A stretch of 6,690 nucleotides of DNA, taken from contig CAMYAO010000039.1 of the NCBI GenBank assembly GCA_947253885.1, positions 1 through 6,690 of the forward strand, in the 5' to 3' direction. The first letter of the stretch is position 1, and each line of letters begins with the position of its first letter. This DNA is from an uncultured Clostridium sp. Its GTDB lineage: Bacteria; Bacillota; Clostridia; Lachnospirales; Lachnospiraceae. The notes under the pieces are model-generated. The model had not been told where the DNA came from and did no database searches. It saw only the letters and a program-made list of their open reading frames with translations. Below, piece by piece: positions 1 to 6,505 of the stretch. Both the position numbers and the translations under genes were made by a program.

Positions 1-200
1 TTGCTTGCATTACCCGGCTGAGCTTTCCAAATGTCAAAGGCACTCTGTCCCGGTTCGCCCTGTTTCCCTACAAATGCCTTCAAGAAGTCATCATAAGTCG
101 TTTCATGATTTCCTTTCGCTTCTTGTTCTTTTTTCCACCTTTGATACATAGCTTCTACCACTTGATCAGGAGTTATCGCTCCCCCTGGTCCGGGTGGTGT
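1..200 (-). other. Post-module linker and start of a collagen-like / SAFDIW stalk (residues ~1946-2011)
   Basis: After TPPGPGG the protein changes character. A helical, charged segment (QVVEAMYQRWKKEQEAKG) leads to YDDFLKAFVG, then three GXY triplets (GKQ GEP GQS, 1990-1998), then SAFDIWKAQPGNAS at the window edge. The spacing of YxxW...DFL...G followed by AFDIW looks like the start of a tandem repeat of the type W-x(n)-DFL-x(n)-G plus a collagen-like triplet run, as seen in stalks of some bacterial surface and phage-tail proteins. What follows beyond the edge is unknown. Confidence 0.6.
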
Positions 201-3200
201 AACTACTTTGTATTCTCCTTGTCCGTTGTCGTTCTTCCATGTCATATCTTGCAATTTCAAGACTTTTGATGTGGAGAGCAGTCCTTCGGCAATTCCTACT
301 TTACCCGTCAGGTTCTTTTCGTTGTTCTTATATGCATCGTAGTATACTTTCCCGGCTAAGGCATTATACACTTTGTTTAATGTTTCTGCATTATCCATAT
401 TAATTCCGTCTTTATTCGTCAGTACGGTTACTTCTGCTCCCGATTCTGCTGCATTGATGTGTGTATCGCCTTCTTTATAGTCAGCTGTGGTTTCTCCATT
501 CGTTTGATGCGTATAGATCAGTCTGAGTTTTCCGCTTAGGCTCTTAATGTCCAGTTTTCCGGTTCCGCTTCTTCGTATGGTTCCATCGTCTCCGGTGGCA
601 ACTACTTTGTCTACTACAGAAGCCCCATCTCCTGTACTTTCCCATGTTCCTTTGTCAGCCAGATATACATTGAGTTTTCCTTCAAATCCACGGCGTTGAC
701 GATTTGAAAGGGTTCGAGTTCCTACCCATTTCGATGCTTCGCCTTTAATTCCTATATTCATTTTGCCCATGCCTATAATTTGCACGTCACCTTGTATATC
801 TGTCTTATTATCTGCTACCTCAGTTCCTTCTTTATTCGTATTAATATTCAATGTGCTTCCGGCATATGCTTCTCCGAGTACGGCTTTATCTGCATAAATC
901 TTCGCTTCATCTATGCTGAGTACAGAATCTCCATCATTAGCAGACAATATGGTCATAAACTGTCCTTCTTTATTATCTATATCTGCACTATGAATGTGTA
1001 TCTTACTTCTAGCTCCGGTCAGGTTAACTGCTATACGTCTATTACTAATTCGATTACTTGCTCCGGTAATAGATTTCCCGGACATGGTAAATTTTCCTTT
1101 GAGATCAATTTCACTATCACTATCTTTTGTCATAATAGCTATAAAATCTTTCTTATACTTGCCTGAAGTAGTTGCTGCTTTGGTGATTGTTACATCACTA
1201 TCAATACTTACCTTGGCTTTATCTGCGTAAATGCCATAGACGTTTCCGGCATCATTTGCACTATTATCCAAACTCATGGTAATAGCACCTTTTTTCCCGC
1301 CGGTAGCCTTTTCATTGGTTATATTTATCTTCTTTTGGTTTTCTGCAAAAATTCCGTAGATATCATGGTAATTATTGAATCCTGACATTTGAATATCCAA
1401 ATTATGCCCTGCCATCTCTACTTTCACAGGATTATCTTTCGCAAATACGGCAATTCCGCCATATACATCACCAACCCATGAGGTAGCTATCAGCAGTCGG
1501 GCATTGTTCATTGTTCCTTTTATGTTGCGGTCTTCTGTCAATGTTTCGTCTTTCGTAATCGGTCCTTCATTCTTCGGTGCCGGAGGTGGTGCAACTACTT
1601 TGTATTCTCCTTGTCCATTGTCGTTCTTCCATGTCATATCTTGCAATTTCAAGACTTTTGATGTAGAGAGCAGTCCTTCGGCAATTCCTACTTTCCCTTT
1701 CAAATTCTTTTCGTTGTTCTTATATGCATCATAATATACTTTCCCGGCTAAAGCATTATACACTTTGTTTAATGTTTCTGCATTATCCATATTAATTCCG
1801 TCTTTATTCGTCAGTACGGTTACTTCTGCTCCCGATTCTGCTGCATTGATGTGTGTATCGCCTTCTTTATAGTCAGCTGTGGTTTCTCCATTCGTTTGAT
1901 GCGTATAGATCAGTCTGAGTTTTCCGCTTAGGCTCTTAATGTCCAGTTTTCCGGTTCCGCTTCTTCGTATGGTTCCATCGTCTCCGGTGGCAACTACTTT
2001 GTCTACTACGGAAGCCGCGTCTCCTGTACTTTCCCATGTTCCTTTGTCAGCCAGATATACATTGAGAGTTCCTTCAAATCCCTTATTTTGATTTTTCGCC
2101 AACACTCTGGTTCCTACCCATTTCGATGTTTCGCCTTTAATTCCTACATTGATTTTACTGTCTTTAAAAATACGCACGTCACCTTGTATATCCGTCTTAT
2201 TATCTCTCACAGCTGTACCACTTTTATTCATATTGAAATTTATTGTAGCACCTTCTGCCGCTTTCCCTAATAATGCTTTATCTGCATAAATCTTCGCTTC
2301 ATCTATACTGAGTACAGAATTTTTATCACCGGCAGAGAGTATATTTGAGAGCTGTCCTCCATTTCTATTATCTATATCTGCACTATGGATGTGTATTATG
2401 CTATCATCTCCGGCTAAAGTTACGGCTGTTCTCGCATTTTTCGTTTTATCCACATTTCCCGTAATCGCTGTTCCGAGCATCGTAAATTTAGCGGTCAAAT
2501 AAATCTTACTATTTTTCCCGACAGTAGAAATAGCATCAAATGTCCCATATCCGTTGTTTTTTGTCGCTGCTTTAATAATCTCAACATTTGCATCAATACG
2601 TATTTTCCCGCTTTCTGCGCGAATACCGTATACATTTCCCGAATCATCTTGACTGTTGTCCAAACTTAAAGTGGTCTTGTTTTTATTTTTGAGATAGAAC
2701 TCCCATTCTTCTTCGTTGCCGCCAAGATAGTCCGGCGAGGGAATGTCTGAAGTCATATGTACTATCTTATTATTTTTAGCTAATATCCCGAAAATATTTT
2801 GATTCATCGGATGCGGGAGCACTTCTATTTCGCAATTATTTGAAGTCATATCAACGGAAACATTTTTTTCTTTCGCCATGATTCCAACGCCACCGTATAT
2901 CTTCTTTCCGCCTTCTTCTCCCATTAATACATTCTGTTCTCCATTCCGTATACGAATAGTAAAATCTTTCTGTTCAGGATACTCTTGAAGATTTGCTTTT
3001 TCCGCCCCAAAATACAAATTACGATCTACCTTTGCGTCTGTCAACCCACTACGACCTATTTTAGTCCTACGACCTTCCAGACTAAGCTCAAAATCAGGAA
3101 TATTCGGGTCTTCTGTATCAGGAGTATTCAGGTTTTCTGTCGAATTTTCTCGCAGCACGGAACGATCTATAAACAAGGTAAAGAAATTTCGTGGTGCCGT

Positions 3201-6035
3201 TAAAAGCCCCTCAGAAGCTTTAACTTCTATGTCAAGATCACCTTCTACTTGTATTTTCTTTTCTAAAATTGTTCTTATTCTTTTACTATAATTATCTATG
3301 TTTTCATTGCTTGTCGAAACATTAATAACTGATCCCTCCTTGAATTTACCAATTCTAATATCTCCCCCTATATAATCTTCCGCGTTCAATCCTTGGTTTT
3401 TATGTGCGTAGACAACCGTGGTATTTCCGCTATATTGATCTATAATAATTTCTTTTGGTGTATTCTGATAAATAAACCCTTTATCTCCATCAAAAGTATT
3501 CAAACTGCTATTTCCAATACTGCCATATACACCTTTCAATGCACCTTTACTCTCATGATTCCATTTAGCTCCGTTCTTTAAAATCATATGTGCCTTACCT
3601 TTTTGTACTCTAATAAGTCCGGTAAAATAAGAATCTTTCGTATTTAATGCAAGGCCAAAAGTTTTAGCTCCATAAGAAAGTGCCACATTTCCTTCTATTT
3701 TTACATCATGTTTAATGTCTTGTTCTACCACTTTCCCTTTTCCATTATCTTTACTATTAATAAAAACCGAACAAACTTCATTATCTTGCAGAACTGACTC
3801 CGGGGCCCCTACTTGTATTGCCCATGCTTTCATTTTATTATCTTTCTCATCTTTATCATCTTTAATGGCTTTTATTATGCCACCGCCTATAGAAACGTAA
3901 GAATTTACTTTTGCTCCCCCATTTACATCCTTTACTTTTACAACCGGACCTTGACTACTTTCAAAATCAACTAATCCCTTTATATCTAATTGGGCAGAGT
4001 TATTATCTCTACTTTCCAATAAAATAGGTTCCTCATATTCAGATGTTGTATTTCTAAATTTTACCGTTCCGGTATTTTCTATAGTTAAGCTACCTTCTCT
4101 ACCAAAAATACCATGCTGCGTTTTTCTTTTTCCGCTTATCATTATATTAAGATCTGTAACATTTCTTATCGCAGTTTTATTTGAACTTATCAAAATTCCA
4201 CTATCTCGATAATCCGAAGACTTAAAATTCAATGTCAATCGATGATTATGCATATCAATATATTGGTTATCATGAAGAAAACTAATACTGTAATCATTCT
4301 TACTATTAATAGTTGTATTTTTATTTATGTCATATGAACTTGTCCCCGGTTTTAAACACCCATTTTTCACCCAATAATTATCTGGATGAGAACTTCCATT
4401 AATTCCCTCATCAGTCTCAAATTCATCATCATTGCCACCTGATAAGTTTTCTGCAAGAACTGTAAATTGTGAAAAAACACCAAAAGTATTTAATTTTTCC
4501 ATATTAATTCTTGATAAATAATCTTTACTCATCTCTATATCAATATTATTTTCTTTTTTCTCTTTTACATCCTTACTCATTCCTTGTCCATTACTTTTCC
4601 ATAAAACATTCTGTCCTAATATTTTAATAGAATTTGTCAAAAGACCTTCTCCTATATAGGCTTGAGCTGTAAGGTTTTTATCTTTAGGTGTGTAATACAG
4701 TTTACCGACAACAGCATTAAGTGCTTTCGTTGCATCAACTATATTTGTGGCATCCGTAAAAATCTTAATGATCGAATTTGCTTCTGCTGCTTCGATATGT
4801 GTATCTCCCGCTTTATAATTTGCTGTTTCTTCTCCATTTCCTTCATGGGCATAGTAAAGATATGCATTTCCTTTATAGTTTTTAATGGTTAATTTACCAC
4901 TATCTTTTTGTCGAATCACGCCTCCGGTACCATTAAGCAGGGAAATGGTACTTCCCATGCCACCATTCGTGGTATCCCATTCACTGCCTTCTGCAAGGAA
5001 TAAATTCAGTGAACCATTCCCTGTGACACCACCTTTCCATTTAGAGTTATTCGTCAGTCCAATATACGCTGAAGCTCCATTCATACGAATAGTTCCTTGT
5101 AAATCAGCTGTCTGTGTACCTACGGCAGTTCCATCTTCATTAGTATTGAAATAAACCCGGGCGCCTTTCCCTAAATCCATAAGATAATAGTCACCCTTCG
5201 CGTCTTCTTTTACTTTAAAAATTCCCCCACCAATGTGAAGCATTGATGCTACCGAATTAGTTTTACCTCCATTAACTGCATAAATCCCACGTCGTAACGT
5301 ATTTTTTTGAGAATCATCTATATCCACTGTATGAATATTTATTTTTCCCGTATCTTCACTAAAAAAGATAGCACTTGTAAATATATTTCCACTTTTCGGT
5401 TTTAAAATTCCTATGGCTCCCGGATTTACTTTAAATGTCCCTTTGATGTTTAAAGTAACAGGTCCATATGCCTCAATGCCTCTGGCATACCATGTTCCCC
5501 CTAATAATTTTTCGATAACCACATCTGTATCAATATTTGCCGTACTTGATTTGTTACGATACATATCCCCCATTTTGATACCAAAAGCACCAAATTGACC
5601 TCCACCTTGTGCCGCAGCATCACTGTACTTTGCCACTTCATGAATGGTAATCGTACTTTTAGGTATATTTGTCTGATTTTTGTTACTATAAATTTCTATT
5701 TTTGACCCCGGCATCCCTAAAATACCAATAGGTGCTGCAACACCCTCTTCTTTTCCACCTTTCTTCTCAAATGATTGAATTGTCAGGTTATGTCCTGCCA
5801 TATCTAAAACAGTAGGTTTTTTTGCTGATTCATTAAATATCCCAGCATACGCTCTTTTTGGTGCTGCAGGTTCTAATACATTAACAACTCGATCTTCGGT
5901 CAGTGTTGTTTCTCCTCCTACAATCGCCTTTGATGTATCAGCTGATACTGATGCTTGAAATCCACCTGCCATTAAAAGAGTGACAATGCCTACGGCTAAT
6001 TTTTTCATTTGTTTATGACTCATGTAATAACTCAT
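1..6035 (-). CDS. Giant modular surface adhesin / autotransporter-passenger-like protein, C-terminus beyond window
   Basis: The minus-strand frame opens at ATG 6035 and stays open to the left edge. I read every triplet in this frame and found no stop, so 2011 codons are visible and the 3' end is missing. A signal peptide (residues 1-32) implies export. The mature part is Gly, Asn, Asp, Thr and Lys rich with short alternating strands such as KINITN, KVSIDSDVTI and KLDIKSLSGK, typical of right-handed beta-helix passengers. Four homologous modules are visible, with landmarks at D78/D594/D1062/E1540 (DMAGHNL-like), W353/W825/W1334/W1798 and E463/E942/E1453/E1917 (EGLL hinge). Pro-rich linkers follow modules 3 and 4, and GXY triplets appear at 1990-1998. 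Only three cysteines were seen (in NGCLK, EVCSV and NNCEI). No catalytic motif was recognised. Role inferred: surface adhesion or ligand capture. The anchor (beta-barrel, YadA-like or other) lies outside the window, so the secretion type is not proven. A B12 riboswitch in its leader suggests cobalamin-responsive expression. Confidence 0.93.
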   Translation of the reverse strand, partial: MSYYMSHKQMKKLAVGIVTLLMAGGFQASVSADTSKAIVGGETTLTEDRVVNVLEPAAPKRAYAGIFNESAKKPTVLDMAGHNLTIQSFEKKGGKEEGVAAPIGILGMPGSKIEIYSNKNQTNIPKSTITIHEVAKYSDAAAQGGGQFGAFGIKMGDMYRNKSSTANIDTDVVIEKLLGGTWYARGIEAYGPVTLNIKGTFKVNPGAIGILKPKSGNIFTSAIFFSEDTGKINIHTVDIDDSQKNTLRRGIYAVNGGKTNSVASMLHIGGGIFKVKEDAKGDYYLMDLGKGARVYFNTNEDGTAVGTQTADLQGTIRMNGASAYIGLTNNSKWKGGVTGNGSLNLFLAEGSEWDTTNGGMGSTISLLNGTGGVIRQKDSGKLTIKNYKGNAYLYYAHEGNGEETANYKAGDTHIEAAEANSIIKIFTDATNIVDATKALNAVVGKLYYTPKDKNLTAQAYIGEGLLTNSIKILGQNVLWKSNGQGMSKDVKEKKENNIDIEMSKDYLSRINMEKLNTFGVFSQFTVLAENLSGGNDDEFETDEGINGSSHPDNYWVKNGCLKPGTSSYDINKNTTINSKNDYSISFLHDNQYIDMHNHRLTLNFKSSDYRDSGILISSNKTAIRNVTDLNIMISGKRKTQHGIFGREGSLTIENTGTVKFRNTTSEYEEPILLESRDNNSAQLDIKGLVDFESSQGPVVKVKDVNGGAKVNSYVSIGGGIIKAIKDDKDEKDNKMKAWAIQVGAPESVLQDNEVCSVFINSKDNGKGKVVEQDIKHDVKIEGNVALSYGAKTFGLALNTKDSYFTGLIRVQKGKAHMILKNGAKWNHESKGALKGVYGSIGNSSLNTFDGDKGFIYQNTPKEIIIDQYSGNTTVVYAHKNQGLNAEDYIGGDIRIGKFKEGSVINVSTSNENIDNYSKRIRTILEKKIQVEGDLDIEVKASEGLLTAPRNFFTLFIDRSVLRENSTENLNTPDTEDPNIPDFELSLEGRRTKIGRSGLTDAKVDRNLYFGAEKANLQEYPEQKDFTIRIRNGEQNVLMGEEGGKKIYGGVGIMAKEKNVSVDMTSNNCEIEVLPHPMNQNIFGILAKNNKIVHMTSDIPSPDYLGGNEEEWEFYLKNKNKTTLSLDNSQDDSGNVYGIRAESGKIRIDANVEIIKAATKNNGYGTFDAISTVGKNSKIYLTAKFTMLGTAITGNVDKTKNARTAVTLAGDDSIIHIHSADIDNRNGGQLSNILSAGDKNSVLSIDEAKIYADKALLGKAAEGATINFNMNKSGTAVRDNKTDIQGDVRIFKDSKINVGIKGETSKWVGTRVLAKNQNKGFEGTLNVYLADKGTWESTGDAASVVDKVVATGDDGTIRRSGTGKLDIKSLSGKLRLIYTHQTNGETTADYKEGDTHINAAESGAEVTVLTNKDGINMDNAETLNKVYNALAGKVYYDAYKNNEKNLKGKVGIAEGLLSTSKVLKLQDMTWKNDNGQGEYKVVAPPPAPKNEGPITKDETLTEDRNIKGTMNNARLLIATSWVGDVYGGIAVFAKDNPVKVEMAGHNLDIQMSGFNNYHDIYGIFAENQKKINITNEKATGGKKGAITMSLDNSANDAGNVYGIYADKAKVSIDSDVTITKAATTSGKYKKDFIAIMTKDSDSEIDLKGKFTMSGKSITGASNRISNRRIAVNLTGARSKIHIHSADIDNKEGQFMTILSANDGDSVLSIDEAKIYADKAVLGEAYAGSTLNINTNKEGTEVADNKTDIQGDVQIIGMGKMNIGIKGEASKWVGTRTLSNRQRRGFEGKLNVYLADKGTWESTGDGASVVDKVVATGDDGTIRRSGTGKLDIKSLSGKLRLIYTHQTNGETTADYKEGDTHINAAESGAEVTVLTNKDGINMDNAETLNKVYNALAGKVYYDAYKNNEKNLTGKVGIAEGLLSTSKVLKLQDMTWKNDNGQGEYKVVTPPGPGGAITPDQVVEAMYQRWKKEQEAKGNHETTYDDFLKAFVGKQGEPGQSAFDIWKAQPGNAS
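201..689 (-). repeat. 489-bp direct repeat, copy B (end of module 4)
   Basis: Aligned without gaps to 1593-2081 at an offset of 1392 bp, I count 15 differences over 489 bp (about 97% identity). Positions 361-617 are identical to 1753-2009 over 257 bp, including all synonymous positions. Outside the block similarity falls quickly at the DNA level, although the protein stays related. The left edge coincides with the module/linker junction. Confidence 0.93.
201..1592 (-). repeat. Protein module 4 of the giant adhesin (residues ~1482-1945)
   Basis: The module opens with the linker APPPAPKNEGP and ETLTEDRNIKG (1497 onward). Next come EMAGHNLDIQMSG (1540 onward), GNVYGIYADKAKVSID, HIHSADIDNKEG, VLSIDEAKIYADKAVLG, GTWEST (W1798) and AEGLLSTS (E1917), closing with NDNGQGEYKVV at 1945. 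The distance from the W and EGLL landmarks of module 3 is exactly 464 residues (1392 bp). It is followed by a second Pro/Gly linker, TPPGPGG (1946-1952). Confidence 0.78.
1593..2081 (-). repeat. 489-bp direct repeat, copy A (end of module 3)
   Basis: This is the partner of 201-689. The differences cluster in two patches: one around 1697-1752 (KLNKE versus TLNKE and neighbouring codons) and one near 2010-2070. The central 1753-2009 is an exact match. The copies are in the same frame and orientation, so crossing over between them would remove or add exactly 464 codons without changing the frame. Confidence 0.93.
1593..3191 (-). repeat. Protein module 3 of the giant adhesin (residues ~949-1481)
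   Basis: The first ~40 residues are a linker with acidic Asn/Pro/Asp content (NTPDTEDPNIPDFE). The module proper then shows DMTSNNCEIEV (1062 onward), GNVYGIRAESGKIRID, HIHSADIDN, VLSIDEAKIYADKALLG, GTWEST (W1334) and AEGLLSTS (E1453), closing with NDNGQGEYKVV. From HIHSADIDN onward it is closely similar to module 4. The last 489 bp are nearly identical to the end of module 4 at the DNA level. It is followed by the Pro-rich linker APPPAPKNEGP (1482-1492). Confidence 0.75.
3192..4577 (-). repeat. Protein module 2 of the giant adhesin (residues ~487-948), the most diverged copy
   Basis: Landmarks are present but degenerate: DMHNHRLTLNF (594 onward) for DMAGHNL, AKWNH (W825) for the W strand, TTVVYAHKNQG for the YAHEGNG strand, and ASEGLLTAP (940-948) for the hinge. 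The TLTEDR opening is absent, and the conserved W(T/K)NGQG closing strand is not recognisable after the hinge. A charged DDKDEKDNK stretch interrupts the middle. By eye the DNA looks more AT-rich than modules 3 and 4. This is consistent with an older copy or one under different selection. Confidence 0.6.
4578..5912 (-). repeat. Protein module 1 of the giant adhesin (residues ~42-486)
   Basis: The module opens with TTLTEDR (43-49), the same phrase that opens module 4 (TLTEDR at 1498-1503). Its landmarks in order are DMAGHNLTIQ (78 onward), a W in SEWDT (W353), YLYYAHEGNGEETANYKAGD, then GEGLLTNS (462-469) and the closing VLWKSNGQG. The same closing pattern (TWKNDNGQGEY) ends modules 3 and 4. 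Sequence identity to modules 3 and 4 is clear in the last 150 residues and weaker before that. Boundaries are my estimate from these motifs. Confidence 0.7.
5940..6035 (-). other. Signal peptide of the giant surface protein (residues 1-32)
   Basis: Residues 1-12 form a basic, polar n-region ending in HKQMKK. A hydrophobic core (LAVGIVTLLMAGG, 13-25) follows, then a small-residue c-region ending in SVSA. Cleavage is predicted between A32 and D33 by the A-x-A-like (VSA) rule for signal peptidase I. No lipobox cysteine is present, so this is a Sec signal and not a lipoprotein signal. Internal Met codons at residues 5 and 10 could also give a working signal, but the ribosome-binding site supports Met1. 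Confidence 0.88.
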
Positions 6036-6039
6036 ATTT

Positions 6040-6046
6040 CCTCCTC
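6040..6046 (-). promoter_or_regulatory. Ribosome-binding site of the giant adhesin gene
   Basis: GAGGAGG on the minus strand lies 4 nt before ATG 6035. It is a near-perfect anti-16S match, although the spacing is on the short side. The next in-frame ATGs at 6023 and 6008 would be too far from it, so this site decides the start at 6035. Confidence 0.85.
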
Positions 6047-6066
6047 GATTAACTATAAAACAAATT

Positions 6067-6102
6067 TTACTTTTCCCTTAGTATTGAAAATATCCGTTTC
6101 AC
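6067..6102 (-). CDS. Possible 11-codon leader ORF 2 (GTG start) after an ATG-TAA start-stop pair
   Basis: Minus strand. A strong AGGAGG (6125-6120) is followed 11 nt later by ATG at 6108-6106, which is immediately closed by TAA (6105-6103). The next codon, GTG at 6102, opens a frame reading (M/V)KRIFSILREK that ends in TAA at 6069-6067. Translation could reinitiate at GTG after the start-stop pair. The GTG itself is 17 nt from AGGAGG, too far for ordinary initiation. It may be a remnant of a longer gene or chance. Confidence 0.22.
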   Translation of the reverse strand: MKRIFSILREK

Positions 6103-6120
6103 TTACATGCGATAAAGCAC

Positions 6121-6138
6121 CTCCTATCTTCTTAGGAA
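6121..6138 (-). promoter_or_regulatory. Hairpin sequestering a second Shine-Dalgarno site
   Basis: On the minus strand, TTCCTA (6138-6133) can pair with TAGGAG (6126-6121) around an AGAAGA loop. That gives five Watson-Crick pairs and one G-U. The right arm contains most of AGGAGG (6125-6120). The left arm spans the last sense codons and the stop of leader ORF 1, so ribosomes finishing that ORF would be expected to open the hairpin. This geometry is typical of translational coupling or attenuation. The stem is short, so the assignment is tentative. Confidence 0.4.
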
Positions 6139-6167
6139 TATCGCTTCTTTTTATAGGTATATTTCAT
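6132..6167 (-). CDS. Leader ORF 1, 11-residue basic peptide MKYTYKKKRYS
   Basis: On the minus strand AAGGAG (6180-6175) sits 7 nt before ATG 6167, an almost ideal initiation site. The frame reads MKYTYKKKRYS and stops at TAA 6134-6132. It lies between the cobalamin riboswitch and the giant gene, 97 nt before the gene's start codon. The peptide is strongly basic (four Lys, one Arg) and Tyr-rich, and matches no family I know. The quality of the ribosome site and the overlap of its stop codon with a Shine-Dalgarno-masking hairpin suggest that translating it has a regulatory role. Alternatively it is a decayed gene start. Confidence 0.45.
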   Translation of the reverse strand: MKYTYKKKRYS

Positions 6168-6220
6168 TTATTTTCTCCTTTCTGCATAAAATTCTATAAT
6201 TATATATTCCTTCCATCAAT

Positions 6221-6304
6221 AAAAAACGCGTCTAAGTTTTTCTTCCAAAATCAATTCTTATCATGGATACCATTGATTTACTATGCATATTCACTCTTAC
6301 CGCG
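6221..6304 (-). terminator. Possible riboswitch expression platform: weak terminator with T-run
   Basis: On the minus strand CGCG-G-TAAG (6304-6296) can pair with CTTA-GA-CGCG (6236-6227), with a small internal loop. It would enclose an inner hairpin AAATCAAT/ATTGATTT (6279-6272 with 6255-6248). Six Ts follow directly (6226-6221). The competing fold pairs CTAAGT (6344-6339), which overlaps the B12 box, with ACTTAG (6237-6232), so ligand binding at the B12 box would free ACTTAG for the terminator. The stem is interrupted and long-range, so confidence is limited. Confidence 0.35.
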
Positions 6305-6318
6305 CAAGTATGTATTTT

Positions 6319-6447
6319 ATAAATCAAATGGCAGTCTGACTTAGTTCTTCACTTTTTATTCCTGTTCGACAGTTCCTGAATAAAAGCTCCCTTTACAGTT
6401 GCGCTACAGCATCGGCTTTTCACCGAAATTCCCCACTCGAAGTTTAT
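6319..6447 (-). promoter_or_regulatory. Cobalamin (vitamin B12) riboswitch aptamer
   Basis: Read on the minus strand, the hallmarks appear in canonical order: GGGGAATTTCGGTGAAAAG (6434-6416) forming the UCGG/CCGA hairpin, the invariant core GCTGTAGCGCAACTGTAA (6410-6393), a long peripheral hairpin closed by CTTTTATTC/GAATAAAAAG (6386-6378 with 6361-6352), and the B12-box-like AAGTCAGACTGCC (6342-6330). CTTC (6442-6439) pairs with GAAG (6350-6347), and ATAAA/TTTAT (6447-6443 with 6323-6319) can close an outer stem. Cobalamin aptamers normally repress B12 uptake or synthesis genes when ligand is bound. Here the only genes downstream are the leader ORFs and the giant adhesin. The B12 box is shorter than the common form. 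I cannot say which cobalamin form (adenosyl, methyl or hydroxo) it prefers. Confidence 0.87.
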
Positions 6448-6475
6448 TTTTATTTTTTATTCTTAATTTTTATAT

Positions 6476-6505
6476 ATTATACATCTTTTTTTATCTTCTA
6501 TGCAA
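6476..6505 (-). promoter_or_regulatory. Probable sigma-70-type promoter of the riboswitch-adhesin transcript
   Basis: A perfect minus-strand TATAAT lies at 6481-6476, with TTGCAT (6505-6500) 18 nt upstream as a weak -35. Transcription would start near 6469, about 20-25 nt before the aptamer, as expected for a riboswitch leader. The leader to the start codon would be about 430 nt. The very AT-rich surroundings raise the chance of a random match. Confidence 0.5.

Noticed and set aside
780..1166. Plus-strand open frames, including 780-1166, 994-1230, 1504-1734, 4662-4892, 4885-5154 and others
   Set aside because: They lie opposite the continuous 2011-codon minus-strand gene, lack convincing ribosome sites and give Cys/Ile/Phe-rich low-complexity products. 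They are antisense shadows.
201..2081. Long direct repeats as a mobile element or CRISPR array
   Set aside because: Both copies are in frame inside one coding sequence, with no terminal inverted repeats, transposase or short regularly spaced units. They are protein-module repeats.
3192..4577. Suspected frameshift or decay in diverged module 2
   Set aside because: The frame is continuous from 6035 to 3 with no in-frame stop, and the frame read from both ends agrees, so the module is divergent and not broken.
6006..6023. Alternative start codons ATG 6023 (Met5) and ATG 6008 (Met10) for the giant gene
   Set aside because: GAGGAGG at 6046-6040 is correctly placed only for ATG 6035. The alternatives would be 16 nt or more from it and have no site of their own.
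6191..6219. Second promoter-like pair TTGATG-17-TAGAAT on the minus strand between riboswitch and leader ORF 1
   Set aside because: The spacing is good but the -35 is only a partial match and the region is AT-rich. A start here would bypass the riboswitch. It remains possible as a weak internal promoter but is not supported enough to list.
6009..6344. Plus-strand 111-codon open frame across the leader
   Set aside because: It overlaps the antisense of the riboswitch, the leader ORF and the signal-peptide start, and has no Shine-Dalgarno site or recognisable protein features.
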